Below, in pieces: positions 7,161-9,523 of a stretch of 9,523 bases of DNA. A model generated the notes under the pieces. That model was not told the origin of the DNA. It saw only the letters and a program-made list of their open reading frames with translations, and did not search any database. The stretch spans positions 1 to 9,523 of the forward strand of contig JAFGSH010000223.1 of NCBI GenBank assembly GCA_016934695.1, written 5' to 3'. Each line of letters starts with the position of its first letter. Positions within the stretch are counted from its first letter, which is position 1. Made by a program: the position numbers and the translations under genes. The DNA is from Deltaproteobacteria bacterium. Its GTDB lineage: Bacteria; Desulfobacterota; Syntrophia; Syntrophales; UBA2210.

Positions 7161-8910
7161 CGTCGGCCAATCCTCTCTCTTCCTTTAACAGTCTATCTCT
7201 ATCCCTGAGCAGGCTGTCGCTCAAAGCTCTGTCGCCTGCATGCTGGGCCCTCAGTAACTCTTTCTTCAGCAGGGCGTGCCTGCTCTTGTACCATCTGCTT
7301 CGCACCTGCCTGATGTTGTCGGCAAACACCCTGTCGGCGATTTCCCGGTCGGGGAAGGGCCGCTCCATCATCAATTGTAGGAGCCGCTCCCGTACGGGGC
7401 CACCTTCCAGATCGTTCACCAGAGAGTTCGCGCCGCCCCTGTCCTCCGCCATGACCTGTCCCAGTCTCCTCAATTCCTCCGACCCGAAGTAATCAAGCAC
7501 CCCCTCTTCGGCCACGACGGAAATCTTTTCGGGATACTCCATCATCATATAGATAAGGTTTAATTCCACCATGTCAACCTTCCCCGTCCCTTTTCGGGGG
7601 GGAGGGGCGGTCTTCCGACCGGGAGACGCCTTTTCCACCCGTTCCTTGAGGAGTCCCTGATCGATGCCGAGCCGTTCGGAAACCCGTTTGATGAAAAGGT
7701 TTCGTTCGATCGGATCCCCGATCGTGCTGATGAACAGGATCGAATCCCTGACGGCATCCAGGTCGTTTTCGAGCGTACCGCCTCCTCCCATGACGGCATC
7801 GATATAGTAATCGACCATCATCGGGGCGCGGGAGATCGTCTCCTCCAGGGCCGATGCACCGTACTCCCCCACGTAGTCATCCGGGTCATACCCTTCGGGG
7901 AGAATGACCACCCGGGCATGCATGCTCTCCTCGAGGAACAGCTTCAGGCTCCGTTCCACGGCATGCCTTCCCGCCTCATCGGGGTCGAAGATGACAACCA
8001 CATTCCGCGTGAACCGTCTGAGCAGCGTGACGTGTTCCCGGGTCAGTGCGGTGCCCAGCGTGGCCACGACATTGCCCATCCCCGCATTCCACAGGGAGAG
8101 GAGATCGATATACCCCTCGACCAAGACGGCATAATCCCGGTTGCGGATGGCGTCCTTCGTTCTGGATATCCCGTAGAGGATTTTCCCCTTGGTATAGACG
8201 GGAGACTCGGGGGAATTGAGATACTTGGGCGTATCGTCCCCTATGGCTCGTCCCCCGAACGCCACCACTCTGCCGCTCAGGTCCTCTATGGGAAAGATCA
8301 CCCTCCCGCGAAACCGGTCATAGTATCCTCCCGTATCTTTGGATATGATGAGTCCGGCCTTCTCCGCAAGTCCGAGGGGAACCCGCCTCCCCTCGAGATA
8401 GACGGTCAGGTTGTTCCACCCCTCCGGGGCATACCCCAGATGAAACGCCCCGACGATGGCATCGCCCATCTTCCGCGTGGCAAGGTAACCACGGGCCGGC
8501 CGACCCCGCTCCGAGGAGAGCTGGGAGGAGAAGAATTCCGCTGCTATCGCGTTGACCCTGTGCAGCTTCTCTTTTTCGGTCTCCCGGGACTTCTCCTCAC
8601 CCGTCATCTTCCTGACCGGCAGGGTGATCCCCGCCTTCTTCGCCAGGTATCGTGCCGCCTCGGCGAAGGATGTTCCGTTGAGCTTCATCAGGAAGGCGAA
8701 GACATCCCCCCCCTCCCCGCAGCCGAAGCAGTAAAAGATCTGTTTCTCGGGGTTCACGCTGAAGGAAGGGGTCTTTTCCGTGTGAAAGGGACAGAGGCCG
8801 ACAAAATTCCGGCCGGCCTTTTTCAGGGTGACGTACTCCGAAACGAGATCGACGATGCCGACCCGGGTCTTGATCTCCTCTATCTTTTCCTGAGGAATAT
8901 ATCCCTTCAA
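7138..8910 (-). CDS. dnaG: DNA primase
   Basis: DnaG makes the short RNA primers for leading- and lagging-strand synthesis together with the replicative helicase DnaB. From the TTG at 8910 the protein has 590 residues (E. coli 581) and begins with the family's G-x-I-P start ([13 protein letters not shown]). The zinc-binding domain has Cys40, His43, Cys61 and Cys64. The RNA-polymerase core carries the basic motif [12 protein letters not shown] (197-208) and [19 protein letters not shown] (218-236). The TOPRIM site has EGYID (Glu265-Asp269) and FDPDEAG with Asp309 and Asp311. All these numbers equal the E. coli ones. The C-terminal helicase-interaction domain (about 430-590) is present but less conserved, as usual. 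A GTG at 8931 is the longer alternative, but it has no ribosome-binding site. The gene sits between yqeY and rpoD and overlaps the rpoD start. Confidence 0.97.
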   Translation of the reverse strand: MKGYIPQEKIEEIKTRVGIVDLVSEYVTLKKAGRNFVGLCPFHTEKTPSFSVNPEKQIFYCFGCGEGGDVFAFLMKLNGTSFAEAARYLAKKAGITLPVRKMTGEEKSRETEKEKLHRVNAIAAEFFSSQLSSERGRPARGYLATRKMGDAIVGAFHLGYAPEGWNNLTVYLEGRRVPLGLAEKAGLIISKDTGGYYDRFRGRVIFPIEDLSGRVVAFGGRAIGDDTPKYLNSPESPVYTKGKILYGISRTKDAIRNRDYAVLVEGYIDLLSLWNAGMGNVVATLGTALTREHVTLLRRFTRNVVVIFDPDEAGRHAVERSLKLFLEESMHARVVILPEGYDPDDYVGEYGASALEETISRAPMMVDYYIDAVMGGGGTLENDLDAVRDSILFISTIGDPIERNLFIKRVSERLGIDQGLLKERVEKASPGRKTAPPPRKGTGKVDMVELNLIYMMMEYPEKISVVAEEGVLDYFGSEELRRLGQVMAEDRGGANSLVNDLEGGPVRERLLQLMMERPFPDREIADRVFADNIRQVRSRWYKSRHALLKKELLRAQHAGDRALSDSLLRDRDRLLKEERGLADDEKGNQI

Positions 8911-8916
8911 GACGCC

Positions 8917-8923
8917 CACCTCC
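8917..8923 (-). promoter_or_regulatory. Shine-Dalgarno site deciding the TTG start of dnaG
   Basis: GGAGGTG on the minus strand lies 6 bases before the TTG at 8910. The upstream GTG at 8931 has no such site. The strong site plus exact E. coli-like residue numbering favours the TTG start. TTG may keep primase synthesis low relative to rpoD. Confidence 0.75.
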
Positions 8924-8953
8924 CTGGACACGGGTACGTTCGGGGACGCCGGC

Positions 8954-9397
8954 TCAGGATAACCGCGCCTTGACCGCCTCGCCCACGGCCTTCCCGTCGG
9001 CCTTTCCCGTCACCCTGGGCATCAGAAGCTTCATCACCTTCCCCATGTCCCGGACACTGGTCGCGCCGGCCTCTTCTATCGCCTGCTCAATCAGGCCGCG
9101 GAGATCTTCCCCGGACAACTGTGCAGGCATAAACCCCTGAATAACCCCTATCTCGCGTGCCTCCTTCGCGGCAAGCTCGGGCCTCCCTCCCTGTTTGAAC
9201 TGCTCGACGGAATCCTTGCGCTGTTTTACCATGGAGGAGAGCACCTGGAGCATCTCCTGCTCGCCGAATTGATCCTTGAGATCTATCTCCCGGTTGTGCA
9301 GGGCCGATTTGATCATGCGAAGCGTCGACAAGGTTTCCTTATCCTTGTCCTTGGCCGCCTTGATCATGGCGTCCGATATCCGTTTTTGTATGTCCAT
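8954..9397 (-). CDS. yqeY: GatB/YqeY domain-containing protein
   Basis: From the ATG at 9397 the protein is 147 residues, the usual YqeY length. It is helical, with family features IQKRISDAMIKAAKDKDKET (3-22), LRMIKSALHNREID (26-39), SSMVKQRKDSVEQFKQGGRP (53-72), IGVIQGFMPAQLS (82-94) and the C-terminal VTGKADGKAVGEAVK (128-142). The family resembles the tRNA-binding tail domain of the GatB amidotransferase subunit. Its own function is not established, though an RNA-related role is often assumed. An ATG 15 codons upstream (9442) adds a poorly conserved leader; the inner start has GAGAGGTG 11 bases before it and matches the family N-terminus. It precedes dnaG by 43 bases on the same strand, a very common arrangement (often behind rpsU, which is not in the window). 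Confidence 0.93.
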   Translation of the reverse strand: MDIQKRISDAMIKAAKDKDKETLSTLRMIKSALHNREIDLKDQFGEQEMLQVLSSMVKQRKDSVEQFKQGGRPELAAKEAREIGVIQGFMPAQLSGEDLRGLIEQAIEEAGATSVRDMGKVMKLLMPRVTGKADGKAVGEAVKARLS

Positions 9398-9453
9398 GCC
9401 GTTCTGTACACCTCTCTCTTCTTCCGTACCGCGGGCGACCATCGGCCCGTTGT

Positions 9454-9459
9454 ATTATC
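9454..9459 (-). promoter_or_regulatory. Possible -10 element upstream of yqeY
   Basis: GATAAT on the minus strand (5/6 match to TATAAT) lies about 57 bases before the yqeY start and would give a leader of roughly 50 bases. No convincing -35 is seen 16-18 bases further upstream. If real, it would drive yqeY-dnaG-rpoD; the run could equally be transcribed from beyond the window edge. Confidence 0.3.
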
Positions 9460-9523
9460 GTTCCACCGGGGAAACGGCCATCTCCCGTTACCCCATATCA
9501 TCACTCAACTTCCTGCCTCCCAG

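Noticed and set aside
7597..7640. G/C-homopolymer-rich stretch that looked like a hairpin or slippage site
   Set aside because: It lies within dnaG and encodes a Pro/Arg/Gly/Lys-rich linker between the core and C-terminal domain; the frame is continuous.
7918..8973. Long plus-strand open frame (351 codons) opposite dnaG
   Set aside because: It is a shadow frame opposite the conserved primase core, with no family resemblance.
9488..9523. Eleven minus-strand codons ending in TAA at the right edge, possibly the end of an upstream gene such as rpsU
   Set aside because: The short peptide (LGGRKLSDDMG) does not resemble the basic Arg/Lys-rich S21 tail, and 11 codons cannot support a call.

Overview
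This window is a block of bacterial housekeeping genes from a GC-rich genome (about 60% GC by eye) with compact, overlapping operons and clear Shine-Dalgarno sites. The gene order xseA-xseB-ispA-dxs-tlyA, the neighbouring yqeY-dnaG-rpoD macromolecular-synthesis cluster, and a primary sigma factor with a long non-conserved region between regions 1.2 and 2 together fit a Gram-negative deltaproteobacterial lineage (Desulfobacterota, perhaps near the syntrophic groups). That placement is inference from gene order and protein style, not from a marker search.

Reading along the minus strand from the right edge, the first unit is yqeY (GatB/YqeY family) - dnaG (primase) - rpoD (primary sigma factor). 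dnaG and rpoD overlap by 23 bases. These genes start replication and transcription and are commonly co-transcribed. A single plus-strand gene, ridA (enamine/imine deaminase), lies between this unit and the next. It ends tail-to-tail with rpoD across a 42-base gap holding a GC-rich hairpin, and is divergent from xseA across a 129-base gap with promoter-like elements. The second minus-strand unit is xseA-xseB (exonuclease VII subunits) - ispA (short-chain prenyl diphosphate synthase) - dxs (first enzyme of the MEP isoprenoid pathway) - tlyA (rRNA 2'-O-methyltransferase, cut off by the left edge). xseA/xseB and xseB/ispA overlap. Dxs supplies the pathway whose C5 products IspA condenses.

No CRISPR array, mobile element, tRNA, rRNA or defence-type system is visible, and there is no gene-free stretch longer than about 130 bases. 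The one striking anomaly is the C-terminus of RpoD. Regions 1.2, 2, 3 and 4.1 look canonical, but the region 4.2 helix-turn-helix that normally reads the -35 element is heavily altered: about two extra residues, two key DNA-contact arginines replaced, and a different tail. No alternative reading frame there restores the usual sequence. Several gene starts were refined from Shine-Dalgarno spacing and family numbering. The clearest is dnaG, where a TTG start puts the zinc and catalytic residues at the same numbers as in the E. coli enzyme.
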